A stretch of 32,973 nt of DNA. Source: Vulcanimicrobiia bacterium (lineage in GTDB: Bacteria; Vulcanimicrobiota; Vulcanimicrobiia; Vulcanimicrobiales; Vulcanimicrobiaceae). The position numbers and the translations under genes were made by a program. This document shows, in pieces, positions 7,178 to 14,789 of this stretch. The notes under the pieces are model-generated. The model searched no databases, had not been told where the DNA came from, and saw nothing but the letters and a program-made list of their open reading frames with translations. The DNA is taken from positions 1 through 32,973 of the forward strand of contig JAICWY010000021.1 of NCBI GenBank assembly GCA_025934645.1. The letters are read 5' to 3'. The stretch's first letter is position 1. Every line of letters begins with the position of its first letter.

Positions 7178-7206
7178 TTTACAGGGGGGGTCTGAGGGGC
7201 TATCAT
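7178..7206 (+). promoter_or_regulatory. sigma-70-type promoter of speD
   Basis: TTTACA (7178-7183), a spacer of exactly 17 bases that is mostly G, and TATCAT (7201-7206) make a good sigma-70-type promoter. The predicted start near 7213 leaves a leader of about 194 bases before the speD start codon. No better promoter is seen closer to speD. Confidence 0.55.
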
Positions 7207-7212
7207 AGGCGC

Positions 7213-7406
7213 CGGACCCTCACCATCTGGTAGGGTCTACGGTTATGGGAGGCGCGCCCAAACGCGCCATCGCGGCGAGCCGCTCGCGCACCGAAAAGCG
7301 CCGGCAAGAGTTCGTCGATAGGTCGGGGACGTGACTGCACTGCAGGCGCCAGCCGACGTGGTCCGGAGGTGGGATTTCCCCCAAGGTCGAGGAGAGAAGA
7401 CAAAAA
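7213..7406 (+). promoter_or_regulatory. long structured 5' leader of speD
   Basis: The predicted mRNA begins almost exactly with a hairpin: GACCCT (7215-7220) pairs with AGGGTC (7232-7237) and, after a bulged C, ACC (7222-7224) with GGT (7229-7231) around a 4-base loop. A second hairpin, GGCGCG (7251-7256) / CGCGCC (7263-7268), follows. A weak stem (TGGG 7370-7373 / CCCA 7380-7383) lies just before the ribosome site GGAGAG (7391-7396). GACGTG occurs at 7328 and 7355. A 29-codon upstream reading frame (ATG 7245 to TGA 7332-7334; basic, Arg/Ala-rich) lies inside the leader, but no ribosome site precedes it. I find no SAM-I riboswitch core. A polyamine- or AdoMet-responsive leader is a reasonable guess, not a demonstration. 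Confidence 0.45.
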
Positions 7407-7820
7407 TTGAAGGCACTCGGTACGCACATTGTGTGCGAGCTGTCGGGTTGTGACCCGAAGGCCCTTACGGACGTCGATGCCGTCCACGCCATGATGATCC
7501 GCGCAGCCAAGGACGCTAAGGCGACCATTATGGAGAGCGCCTTTCACCGGTTCGAACCGCAGGGCGTTTCGGGGACCGTGATTTTAGCGGAATCGCACCT
7601 GTCCATCCACACATGGCCCGAGAAGGGTTATGCCGCGATGGACTTTTACACGTGCGGCGACCATACCGACCCGTGGCTGGCGTGCCAGCACGCCGCGAAA
7701 GTGCTCGGCGCGAAAAACATGCTGACCACGGAATTCAAGCGCGGAATCGAAGCCAAAAACGGCACGTTCACCCACGTGGTGACGGCTACAGAAGCCGAGG
7801 ACCGGCCGCTGACCGCGTAA
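7407..7820 (+). CDS. speD: S-adenosylmethionine decarboxylase proenzyme (prokaryotic type 1B)
   Basis: This 137-residue proenzyme makes decarboxylated AdoMet, the aminopropyl donor for polyamines. The self-processing site is AESHLSIHTWPE: Ser63 becomes the pyruvoyl group after cleavage following Glu62. His68 and Cys83, the processing and proton-donor residues known from the Thermotoga enzyme, occur at the same numbers. The length is typical of the small bacterial/archaeal class. The start is TTG at 7407, chosen because the N-terminus KALGTHIVCELSGC is the conserved family start and GGAGAG lies 10 bases upstream. Its partner speE lies downstream beyond a terminator and a lipoprotein gene, so the two are probably separate transcripts. 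Confidence 0.96.
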   Translation: MKALGTHIVCELSGCDPKALTDVDAVHAMMIRAAKDAKATIMESAFHRFEPQGVSGTVILAESHLSIHTWPEKGYAAMDFYTCGDHTDPWLACQHAAKVLGAKNMLTTEFKRGIEAKNGTFTHVVTATEAEDRPLTA

Positions 7821-7841
7821 ACTCTCGACCCTTAGGACTCT

Positions 7842-7873
7842 AAAACGGCGCGTGTGCAAGCATGCGCCGTTTT
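7842..7873 (+). terminator. Rho-independent terminator of speD
   Basis: AAAACGGCGC (7842-7851) pairs perfectly with GCGCCGTTTT (7864-7873), a 10-bp stem whose 3' side ends in four T followed by GATTT. It lies 22 bases after the speD stop. The A/T-flanked symmetry could let it work in both directions, but no minus-strand gene enters from the right. This is the only clear intrinsic terminator in the window apart from the weaker stem at 16805. Confidence 0.85.
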
Positions 7874-7925
7874 GATTTGGTAAAAGCAAGCGTCCTTTAG
7901 CCCTAATGCTGCCGATATTTTGGGT

Positions 7926-9740
7926 GTGAGCAAGTGGAGCAGCCGGCGTTTACACGCTGTTGGAGTTTTGCTTTTGACCCTGGGCCTGGCAGGCTGTGGG
8001 GGCGGCGGAGGCGGCGGTACGCAAGCCACAGGCGTGGCGGTCATGCCCGCCCTGGCGACGCCGGCGGCGCAGAGTAACGCCGGTGGCCCCGTGCAGTACC
8101 TTTCCAGCACGGGACCGCTCTCGAGCAGCGGCACCATCCCGGCAGGCGCGCACGAAGCGTTCGTCGCGGTCATGTCGAGCGACACGAGTACCGGCAGCGC
8201 ATTCCAAACCGACTCGCTGGTCGTTCAAAGCGGCACTGTTCCCCAAAGCGTGGCAACCCGGGCGCAGAGCGCTACGCGGCTGGCCGCGCCGCCGCCGCAC
8301 ATCGGCGGCGTGGAAGCGTTCCCGGCCGACGATCGCGCGCTGCTCACCCGCCTCGCGTCGATCCGCACCGGCACATCAAGCGCTCCGGCGATCCGCACGC
8401 AAAGCGTTATGCCTTCGACGCTGCAGCCCGGCGCGAACGCGTCGTTGTGGGTGCAGCAAAGTTCGCTTTCCGGCGCCGGACGTACGAACGTTCAGGTACC
8501 TTCGACACTGCTCGTGCAAAGCGCGCACGGCAACATTTGGGTGGACAATTCACTGCTGAGCGGCGCGTCGGCGTCTTCATCGTTCTCCTCGTCGGCGCTG
8601 CCTGCAACGGCCGCGCAGATCGCATCGGACTTCGAAAACGCGTACGCGTCGGACACGGCGCATTTCGCCTCGCCGGACTACGGCACGAACGCCCCCGGTC
8701 TGCAGCCGCAATACAAATCGTGTTCCTCCGGCGGCGCTTCTGCGGGCACGGCGTCCGCCTACATTTCGGAGCCGGCCGATCGGCGCATCAACATGCTGGT
8801 GGTCAATCCGCAAAACCTTGGCGGCACCGGCGGCTATTTCAGCGGCGCGAATATGATGCATCAGGGCGCGCTGAATTGCTTGAACGGCGGCAGCACTTCG
8901 TACGAATCCAATGAAGCGCCGTTCATCTTCGTGGGTTGGTTCCAACGTAACGGCGCCACGTACGAGTTGCAGGAAGATTTGGTCCGTTCGACCGCTCACG
9001 AACTGCAGCACCTGATCAATTTCGTGAACCACACCCTGCTTGCGCCGGGCGCTTCGAGCAGCAGCTTCGACGGCAACGAAGCGCCGTTCATCAACGAAGG
9101 GCTCTCGATGCTCGCGCAAGACCTCGCAGTCGAGAACATGTACGGTTCGCGCGGGCTGCACTTTGACGCGGATGACGCGCTGGCGCGCGCAAACGCATTC
9201 CTCGCGAATCCGGCAAGCTTTTCGATCACGCAGTTCAGCGGCATCGACTCCTCGGCGTGGGGCGGCGGATCGGCGCAATACAACTGCGCGGGCGGCTGCT
9301 ACGGCGGCGCGTATTTGTTCCAACGCTACTTGCACGACCGTTTCGGCGGCGACGCGTACGCGCACGCCATGGAAACCAGCGGCGTTACGGGCGCGCAAAA
9401 TTTGCAGGCCGTGACGCAACAAGCACCTGGAACGCTGCTCGACGACTTCGCGCTCGCGATGGCGGCGGGAACTGCGGGCGTGACGCCCTCCACTCCGCGC
9501 TTCGCGTTCGGTTCGCTCTCACTCACGGGCACGTACGCCGACCAGTTCGGCGCTTCCACCTCGTTGAACGGTGCATACGCTGCGCCGCTCAACGCCTCGA
9601 GCGCGACCGTAACGGCACCGGTCGGCGGCTTCGCTTTCGTCGCGGTTCCGGCCGTGCCGGTGGGCGGTATGCCCGTGCAAGTAACGGATCAGGCGTCGGT
9701 CAGCGGCTTCGGCATGGCGGCGGGTTTGGTGCAGCACTAA
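7926..9740 (+). CDS. exported lipoprotein with zinc-metalloprotease motif (M30/hyicolysin-like)
   Basis: This is a protein of about 604 residues. The N-terminus is a lipoprotein signal: a basic start, a hydrophobic stretch (VGVLLLTLGL) and lipobox LAGC, with Cys24 as the lipidated residue, followed by a Gly-rich linker. A long Ser/Ala/Thr-rich region leads to the catalytic motif AHELQHLINF (His358, Glu359, His362 from this start), and FINEGLSMLAQDL downstream supplies a likely third ligand Glu. The HExxH...NEG layout resembles peptidase family M30. It is therefore probably a cell-surface protease. The start is uncertain: GTG 7926 or TTG 7920, neither with a clear ribosome site. It is followed 16 bases later by speE, with no evident functional link. 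Confidence 0.75.
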   Translation: MSKWSSRRLHAVGVLLLTLGLAGCGGGGGGGTQATGVAVMPALATPAAQSNAGGPVQYLSSTGPLSSSGTIPAGAHEAFVAVMSSDTSTGSAFQTDSLVVQSGTVPQSVATRAQSATRLAAPPPHIGGVEAFPADDRALLTRLASIRTGTSSAPAIRTQSVMPSTLQPGANASLWVQQSSLSGAGRTNVQVPSTLLVQSAHGNIWVDNSLLSGASASSSFSSSALPATAAQIASDFENAYASDTAHFASPDYGTNAPGLQPQYKSCSSGGASAGTASAYISEPADRRINMLVVNPQNLGGTGGYFSGANMMHQGALNCLNGGSTSYESNEAPFIFVGWFQRNGATYELQEDLVRSTAHELQHLINFVNHTLLAPGASSSSFDGNEAPFINEGLSMLAQDLAVENMYGSRGLHFDADDALARANAFLANPASFSITQFSGIDSSAWGGGSAQYNCAGGCYGGAYLFQRYLHDRFGGDAYAHAMETSGVTGAQNLQAVTQQAPGTLLDDFALAMAAGTAGVTPSTPRFAFGSLSLTGTYADQFGASTSLNGAYAAPLNASSATVTAPVGGFAFVAVPAVPVGGMPVQVTDQASVSGFGMAAGLVQH

Positions 9741-9756
9741 GCGAACACCCCGGGCC

Positions 9757-10644
9757 ATGCCCAAAACGGAACACTGGCAATGGTACGTCGAGGAGTTTTT
9801 CCCGACGGAGCAGCACCACCACGCGATCGAGCAAGTTTATTACGCCGGACGCTCGCAGTTTCAAAGCATCGGCGTGATAAGTACGCCCGTGCTCGGCAAG
9901 ATGCTCATCCTCGACGGCGACACGCAAAGCGCTCAGCACGACGAGAAGATCTATCACGAATCGCTGGTGCATCCGGCGATGGCGGGCGCGGCCGATCGCT
10001 CCGACGTGCTGATTTTGGGCGGCGGTGAAGGCGCGACGCTGCGTGAAGTGCTGCGTCATCCGGACGTGCGGCGCTGCACGATGGTCGACATCGACGGCGA
10101 TGTCGTCGACCTTTCGAAACGGTATCTTCCCGAGTGGTCCGCCGGCGCGTTCGACGACCCGCGCGCGCGTGTAATCGTCGGAGACGCGCTTAAATTTCTA
10201 GCGGACGATCCCGATCGCTACGGGGTCATTATCTCGGATCTCACCGAGCCGCTCGAGGATTCTCCCAGCAATCCGCTTTTTTGCGATGAAGTCTTTCGCG
10301 ATATAAAAGCGCGGTTGGCGGACGGCGGCGTTTACGTGCTGCAAGCCAGCACTGCCGGTTTCCACAACATGTCGCTCCATGCGAAGATGGCGCGCACTCT
10401 GCGCGGCTATTACAAACACGTCGTTTCCTTTTACACGCACGTGCCGGCATTCGACAACGATTGGGCGTTCATCGCGTGCAGCGATGCGGTGGATCTTTCG
10501 CGCTTGGAAGAGAGCGTTGTAAACGCGTATTGCGATAAGCTCAAAGGCGAGAATTTCTTCTACGACGGCACCACGCACCGGCGCATCTTCGCGCTGCCCC
10601 TGTATTTGCGCCGCGAACTGGCCAAAGCCGGAGAGACGTTTTGA
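9757..10644 (+). CDS. speE: polyamine aminopropyltransferase (spermidine synthase family)
   Basis: This 295-residue protein has the complete SpeE fold. An N-terminal beta domain carries LDGDTQSAQHDEKIYHESLVHP (substrate-gating region). The Rossmann core has GGGEGATLREVL (88-99) for decarboxylated AdoMet, DIDGDVV, and the catalytic loop SDLTEP with Asp161. In classic spermidine synthases this loop usually reads DSSDP or DSTDP. The DLT-type loop is closer to agmatine or triamine/thermospermine aminopropyltransferases, so the acceptor need not be putrescine. The enzyme acts in the cytosol with SpeD. The stop overlaps the TTG start of the next gene (TTGA), implying translational coupling with the SDR gene. 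Confidence 0.94.
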   Translation: MPKTEHWQWYVEEFFPTEQHHHAIEQVYYAGRSQFQSIGVISTPVLGKMLILDGDTQSAQHDEKIYHESLVHPAMAGAADRSDVLILGGGEGATLREVLRHPDVRRCTMVDIDGDVVDLSKRYLPEWSAGAFDDPRARVIVGDALKFLADDPDRYGVIISDLTEPLEDSPSNPLFCDEVFRDIKARLADGGVYVLQASTAGFHNMSLHAKMARTLRGYYKHVVSFYTHVPAFDNDWAFIACSDAVDLSRLEESVVNAYCDKLKGENFFYDGTTHRRIFALPLYLRRELAKAGETF

Positions 10645-11468
10645 ACGCCGGCCGCTATGCCGGCAAAACGGTGTGGGTGACGGGCGGCGGATCGGGACTC
10701 GGGCGCGCAATGGCCCAAGCCTTCGCGAAGGAAGGCGCGGCGGTATGTGCGATCGGCCGCCGGAAAGAACCGTTGGATGAAACCGTTGCGCTCATCGAAA
10801 GCGCCGGCGGAAGCGCGTTCGGCATCGCTTGCGACGTGCGCGATCCCGAGCGGGTCGAAGCAACCGCCCGTGAGATCGTGGCGCGCACGGGACGGCTTGA
10901 CGTGCTCGTCAACAACGCCGCCGGAAATTTCGTCGCACCCTCGGAGAAGCTCTCGCCGAACGGTTTTAAATCGGTCGTCGACATCGTGCTCAACGGCACG
11001 TTCCACTGCACGCGCTACGCGTTCGATGAGCTGCGCAAGGCGCGCGGCGCTGTTTTGAACATCATCGCGACATATGCGTGGAGCGGCGAGCCGGGCGCGC
11101 TGCACTCGGCCTGCGCCAAGGCGGGCGTCTTGGCAATGACGCGCACCCTGGCCGCGGAATGGGGACAGTTCGGCATCCGCGTGAACGCAATCGCGCCCGG
11201 CCCGATTCACACCGAAGGCACCGATAAAAATCTCTGGAGCATCGCGGACGTGGAAGCGACGGTCGTGAAGCAGGTTCCGCTTGGGCGCCTGGGCGAGACC
11301 GGCGACGTCTCCCGCGCGGCGCTCTGGCTCTGCTCGGACGAGGCGAACTGGGTCAGCGGCGCGGCACTCCCAGTGGACGGCGCGCACTGGCTGCACGGCG
11401 GGACGCTCAACTTCCGCGCCGCCTACGACGCCTACGCCGGCGCCGCCCCGGAAGCACAAAAGCAATAG
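10641..11468 (+). CDS. SDR oxidoreductase, 2,4-dienoyl-CoA reductase-like
   Basis: This 275-residue short-chain dehydrogenase has the NADP(H)-binding TGGGSGLG (14-21) followed by an Arg-Arg pair near 44-45 that favours NADPH, and the NNAAGNF motif. The stretch LSPNGFKSVVDIVLNGTF and HSACAKAGV, in which Ser and Lys but no YxxxK Tyr are present, closely follow the mitochondrial/bacterial 2,4-dienoyl-CoA reductase (DECR/FadH of Bacillus) rather than classic YxxxK SDRs. Its likely role is reduction of unsaturated fatty acyl-CoA. It starts with TTG overlapping the speE stop and has GGAGAG (10630-10635) well placed. A thioesterase follows, giving a small acyl-CoA pair. Confidence 0.85.
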   Translation: MNAGRYAGKTVWVTGGGSGLGRAMAQAFAKEGAAVCAIGRRKEPLDETVALIESAGGSAFGIACDVRDPERVEATAREIVARTGRLDVLVNNAAGNFVAPSEKLSPNGFKSVVDIVLNGTFHCTRYAFDELRKARGAVLNIIATYAWSGEPGALHSACAKAGVLAMTRTLAAEWGQFGIRVNAIAPGPIHTEGTDKNLWSIADVEATVVKQVPLGRLGETGDVSRAALWLCSDEANWVSGAALPVDGAHWLHGGTLNFRAAYDAYAGAAPEAQKQ

Positions 11469-11504
11469 GCGAAGAAGCGCGCCTTCGCTACAGTGGGAGA
11501 GCCC

Positions 11505-11939
11505 ATGGCTTCGATAGATCAGGACCAGGCCCGCCGGCAGTGGGATAAAGAGAAGTCACATTTCGTCGAACTTCTCGATTTAAAATTGGAGAGCGTCGGC
11601 AACGGGCGCGCGGTGATGCGCATGCCGTACCGCTCGCAGATTTCAAACGGCACCGGCGCCGTCCACGGCGGCGCGATCGTCAGTTTGTGCGACACGTGTT
11701 TCTACGTGGCGCTCGCCTCGATTTACGGCCGCGATCAAAACACCACCACCGTGGCGCTGCAGTGTAATTACCTCGCGCCCGCGTTGGCGCCTCACGATCT
11801 CGTCGCGGAAGCAACCGTCCTCAAGGCTGGGCGCCGCATCGTATACGGGGAAGTCCACGTGCGCAGCGGCGACAAACTCGTGGCCCACGCCACGCTGAAT
11901 TTCCTTAACAGCTATCCGGAAGAGAAACCCAATAAGTGA
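11505..11939 (+). CDS. hotdog-fold thioesterase, PaaI family
   Basis: This is a 144-residue single hotdog domain. The family motif is GAVHGGAIVSLCDT, with HGG at 54-56 and Asp63 as the probable catalytic acid or base. Such enzymes hydrolyse acyl- or phenylacyl-CoA thioesters as cytosolic tetramers; the substrate is unknown. I chose ATG 11505 because GGGAG (11495-11499) is ideally spaced, whereas the in-frame GTG 11493 overlaps that site. The gene follows the SDR by 36 bases, where a 6-bp inverted repeat (GCGAAG 11469 / CTTCGC 11483) is found. Its stop overlaps the GTG start of gcvT. Confidence 0.88.
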   Translation: MASIDQDQARRQWDKEKSHFVELLDLKLESVGNGRAVMRMPYRSQISNGTGAVHGGAIVSLCDTCFYVALASIYGRDQNTTTVALQCNYLAPALAPHDLVAEATVLKAGRRIVYGEVHVRSGDKLVAHATLNFLNSYPEEKPNK

Positions 11940-13039
11940 CGACTCAAGAGACGGCGGCCAAACGTACCGCGCTGTACGAGGAGCACGTGCGCCTGGGGGC
12001 GCGGTTGATTCCGTTCGGCGGATTCGACATGCCCGTGCAGTATTCGAGCATTCTCAAAGAGCACGAGGCGGTGCGCCATAACGCCGGGCTGTTCGATCTC
12101 TCGCACATGGGCCAGTTCATTCTGGAAGGCGACGGCGTCGCAGCGTGGGCCGACGAGCTCACGATCAACGCGGTCGGCACGATGAAACCGATGCAGGCGC
12201 GCTACAACATCTTCACCGCGGAAAACGGCGGCGCGCTCGACGACGTTATTTTCTACAAGCTCGAGAACCGCTGGCTGCTCGTCGTCAACGCGAGCAACGC
12301 GGAGAAGATGTGGGCGCATCTCAATGCAAATCTAAAGGACGGCGTCAAACTCACGAGCCTGCACGGCAAGAACGCGCTGATCGCCATTCAGGGACCGAAA
12401 TCGGTTCAGGTGCTCGCGCCCCACACGGACGTGGATGTAAACGCACTCAAATATTATTTCTGCGCCGAGGGCACGGTGTACGGCAAACCCGCCGTTATCG
12501 CCCGCACCGGTTACACCGGTGAAGATGGTTTCGAACTCTTTGTCGACGGCGCCGATGCGGCCGAGATTTGGAACGCGCTGCTGCGCGACAACGCGGATGC
12601 CGGCTTGATTCCCGCGGGCCTCGGGGCTCGCGACGTGCTGCGTTTGGAAGCCGGCATGCCGCTGTACGGGCACGAGCTCAACGAAGAGATCACGCCGGTG
12701 CAAGCGGGCTTGCAGTGGGCGATCAAATTCAATAAACCGTCGTTCGCCGGAAAAGACGCTCTGCAGACGCAAGCGCAGAACGACGAGTACGCTCGCATCG
12801 CGGGCATCGTGATGGATGGCCGCGCGCCGGCGCGCGAAGGCTACCACGTGTTCTTGGGCGACCGCAAAGTCGGCGAGATTCGCAGCGGTTCCATTGCACC
12901 GTCGGTGCAGAACAAGAACATTGCCACCGCATTGCTCGAAAAAGATGCCGCCGCTCCCGGCACGTCCGTCGTGGTTCACATCCGCGGCACGGCGTATGGA
13001 GCGACCGTCGTCCCGTTACCGTTCTACAAGAGGAGTTAG
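11936..13039 (+). CDS. gcvT: glycine cleavage T protein (aminomethyltransferase)
   Basis: This 367-residue protein is of normal length. It transfers the methylene group from the aminomethyl-lipoyl H protein to tetrahydrofolate, releasing ammonia. Conserved blocks are FGGFDMPVQYSSILKEHEAVR, AGLFDLSHMGQ, ARTGYTGEDGFELF and the folate-binding LGARDVLRLEAGMPLYGHEL. The start is GTG 11936 inside the thioesterase stop (GTGA), so translation is coupled. It is the first of four tightly spaced gcv genes, and no glycine riboswitch lies upstream because the operon runs in unbroken from speE. Confidence 0.96.
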   Translation: MTTQETAAKRTALYEEHVRLGARLIPFGGFDMPVQYSSILKEHEAVRHNAGLFDLSHMGQFILEGDGVAAWADELTINAVGTMKPMQARYNIFTAENGGALDDVIFYKLENRWLLVVNASNAEKMWAHLNANLKDGVKLTSLHGKNALIAIQGPKSVQVLAPHTDVDVNALKYYFCAEGTVYGKPAVIARTGYTGEDGFELFVDGADAAEIWNALLRDNADAGLIPAGLGARDVLRLEAGMPLYGHELNEEITPVQAGLQWAIKFNKPSFAGKDALQTQAQNDEYARIAGIVMDGRAPAREGYHVFLGDRKVGEIRSGSIAPSVQNKNIATALLEKDAAAPGTSVVVHIRGTAYGATVVPLPFYKRS

Positions 13040-13042
13040 GAA

Positions 13043-13423
13043 TTGGCGCAGCCGGCAGATCTGCTGTACAGCAAAGAGCACGAGTGGGTGAAGGTCGAGG
13101 GCGACGTCGCTACGATCGGCATCACCGACTACGCGCAGAATTCGTTGGGCGACATCGTTTACGTCGAACTGCCGAAAGTCGGCGCGCACGTCGCACAGAT
13201 GGGCACCGTCGGTGTGGTCGAATCCGTTAAGGCGGTTTCGGATCTGTTTACGCCGATCGGCGGTGAAGTTACCGAAGTCAACGGCGAACTCGAGAACGAT
13301 CCCGCGCTCGTCAACCGCGAACCGTTCGCGGGCGGCTGGATGTTCAAACTGCGCCTGAGCGACGCGAGCCAAACCTCCGGCCTGCTTTCGGCAGCCGATT
13401 ACGAACAACTCACGCAAGAATAA
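13043..13423 (+). CDS. gcvH: glycine cleavage H protein (lipoyl carrier)
   Basis: This 126-residue protein carries the lipoyl arm between the P, T and L proteins. The lipoylation site is VESVKAVSDL with Lys63, in the conserved GxVESVKA context, and the domain starts with SKEHEWVKVEGDVATIGITDYAQ. The start is TTG 13043, three bases after the gcvT stop, with AGGAG at 13031-13035 overlapping the end of gcvT. Lipoate ligase or synthase genes are not in the window. Confidence 0.97.
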   Translation: MAQPADLLYSKEHEWVKVEGDVATIGITDYAQNSLGDIVYVELPKVGAHVAQMGTVGVVESVKAVSDLFTPIGGEVTEVNGELENDPALVNREPFAGGWMFKLRLSDASQTSGLLSAADYEQLTQE

Positions 13424-13427
13424 CCCC

Positions 13428-14789
13428 GTGTACACACCACATACCGAGCGCGATATCGCGCAGATGCTCGAGGCGATCGGCGCCGCCTCGCTCGAGGATC
13501 TCGTCAAAGTTCCCGATGCGGTGAAGATTCGCGAGCAGCTGGACATCGTTCCGGCCCTCGCCGAATCCGACATCGTCCGGCGTTTCGAGCACTTCGCCAA
13601 GAAAAACACCGGCGTGAGCTGCGTTTCATTCCTAGGCGCGGGTGCTTACCGGCACTACGCGCCGCCGGCGATCGCCGCGCTCGCCATGCGCGGTGAGTTT
13701 CTGACGGCGTACACCCCATATCAAGCTGAAGTCTCGCAAGGCTACCTGCAAGCGATCTACGAGTGGCAGACCTACATCTGCCTGCTCACGGGCCTCGATA
13801 TCGCGAACGCCTCCGTCTACGACGGCGCGACGGCGCTCGCCGAAGCGGCGATTATGTCGATCAATGCCAACGGCCGCAAGAAGATTCTGGTCTCGCGCGC
13901 CATTCATCCGAACTATCGCGCCGTTCTCAAGACGTACTGCGACGGACTCGACGTCACGATAGACGAGCTGCCCGTTGCCGAGGACGGCACGACGGATCTC
14001 TCCGGCATCGCCGCGCGGGTTGCAGGCAAAGAGTATGCCGCGGTCGCCGTGCAGTCGCCCAACTTCTTCGGCAACGTCGACACGCCCGATTCCCAAGCGC
14101 AAAATGCGATCCGCGAGAGCGGCACCGTGCTCATCGGCGTCGTTGCGGAAGCGCTGTCGCTCGCCGCGCTGCAAACGCCGGCATCTTGGGGTGCGGAGAT
14201 CGTCGCCGGGGAAGCGCAGAGTTTCGGCGTGGCGCAGGCGTACGGCGGACCGTATGTCGGCTTCATCGCCTCGAGCAAAGAGCACATGCGCCGCATTCCG
14301 GGACGGTTGGTCGGCAAAACCGGCGACGTGCACGGCAACGAAGCGTACGTGCTCACGCTGCAGGCTCGCGAGCAGCACATCCGGCGCGAACGCGCGACGT
14401 CGAACATCTGCACGAATCAGGCGCATTGCGCGCTCATCGCGACGATTTATCTGGCGCTGATGGGCAAGACCGGCCTGCGCGACGCCGCCTCTGCGAACTT
14501 AAAACGCTCGCGCGAACTCGCGACGCGCGTGAGTTCGGTTCCGGGCTGCACGCTGCAATTCGACGCGCCGTTCTTCAACGAGATCGTGGTGAACGTGCAC
14601 CGTCCCGCGCGAGAAGTGCTTGCAGAACTGCAAAAACGCGGTATTTTGGGCGGTGTGGATCTGGGACGTTTCTATCCCGAATATGCGGACTGCATCCTGA
14701 TGGCCGCAACCGAACTCACTAGTGCGGCCGATATCGAAACGCTGGCCGCCACGCTTCAAGAGGTTGTCCATGACACGGTTCGCGTCTGA
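13428..14789 (+). CDS. gcvPA: glycine dehydrogenase (decarboxylating) subunit 1
   Basis: This 453-residue N-terminal half of the P protein belongs to the two-subunit form found in Gram-positive and many deep-branching bacteria. Family landmarks include the N-terminal MYTPHTERDIAQMLEAIG, CVSFLGAGAYRHYAPPAI, TAYTPYQAEVSQGYLQA and QSPNFFGNVD. This half keeps the PLP-enzyme fold but not the PLP lysine, which is in subunit 2. It starts with GTG 13428, four bases after gcvH, and overlaps gcvPB by 20 bases, which favours equal synthesis of the two subunits. Confidence 0.97.
   Translation: MYTPHTERDIAQMLEAIGAASLEDLVKVPDAVKIREQLDIVPALAESDIVRRFEHFAKKNTGVSCVSFLGAGAYRHYAPPAIAALAMRGEFLTAYTPYQAEVSQGYLQAIYEWQTYICLLTGLDIANASVYDGATALAEAAIMSINANGRKKILVSRAIHPNYRAVLKTYCDGLDVTIDELPVAEDGTTDLSGIAARVAGKEYAAVAVQSPNFFGNVDTPDSQAQNAIRESGTVLIGVVAEALSLAALQTPASWGAEIVAGEAQSFGVAQAYGGPYVGFIASSKEHMRRIPGRLVGKTGDVHGNEAYVLTLQAREQHIRRERATSNICTNQAHCALIATIYLALMGKTGLRDAASANLKRSRELATRVSSVPGCTLQFDAPFFNEIVVNVHRPAREVLAELQKRGILGGVDLGRFYPEYADCILMAATELTSAADIETLAATLQEVVHDTVRV

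Noticed and set aside
7245-7334. 29-codon upstream frame in the speD leader as a separate gene
   Set aside because: No ribosome site and no recognisable composition; kept only as part of the leader description.
7207-7406. SAM-I type riboswitch before speD
   Set aside because: The leader is structured, but the conserved SAM-I core elements (the GGAGGGA-type and GCAACC-type stretches) and a terminator are absent.
8577-9422. 281-codon antisense frame within the lipoprotein gene
   Set aside because: Low-complexity Arg/Val/Ala composition and no ribosome site; the plus-strand frame has a lipobox and a zinc motif.
11469-11936. Glycine riboswitch before gcvT
   Set aside because: gcvT starts inside the thioesterase gene; there is no non-coding space for an aptamer, and no tandem aptamer motif is seen further upstream.
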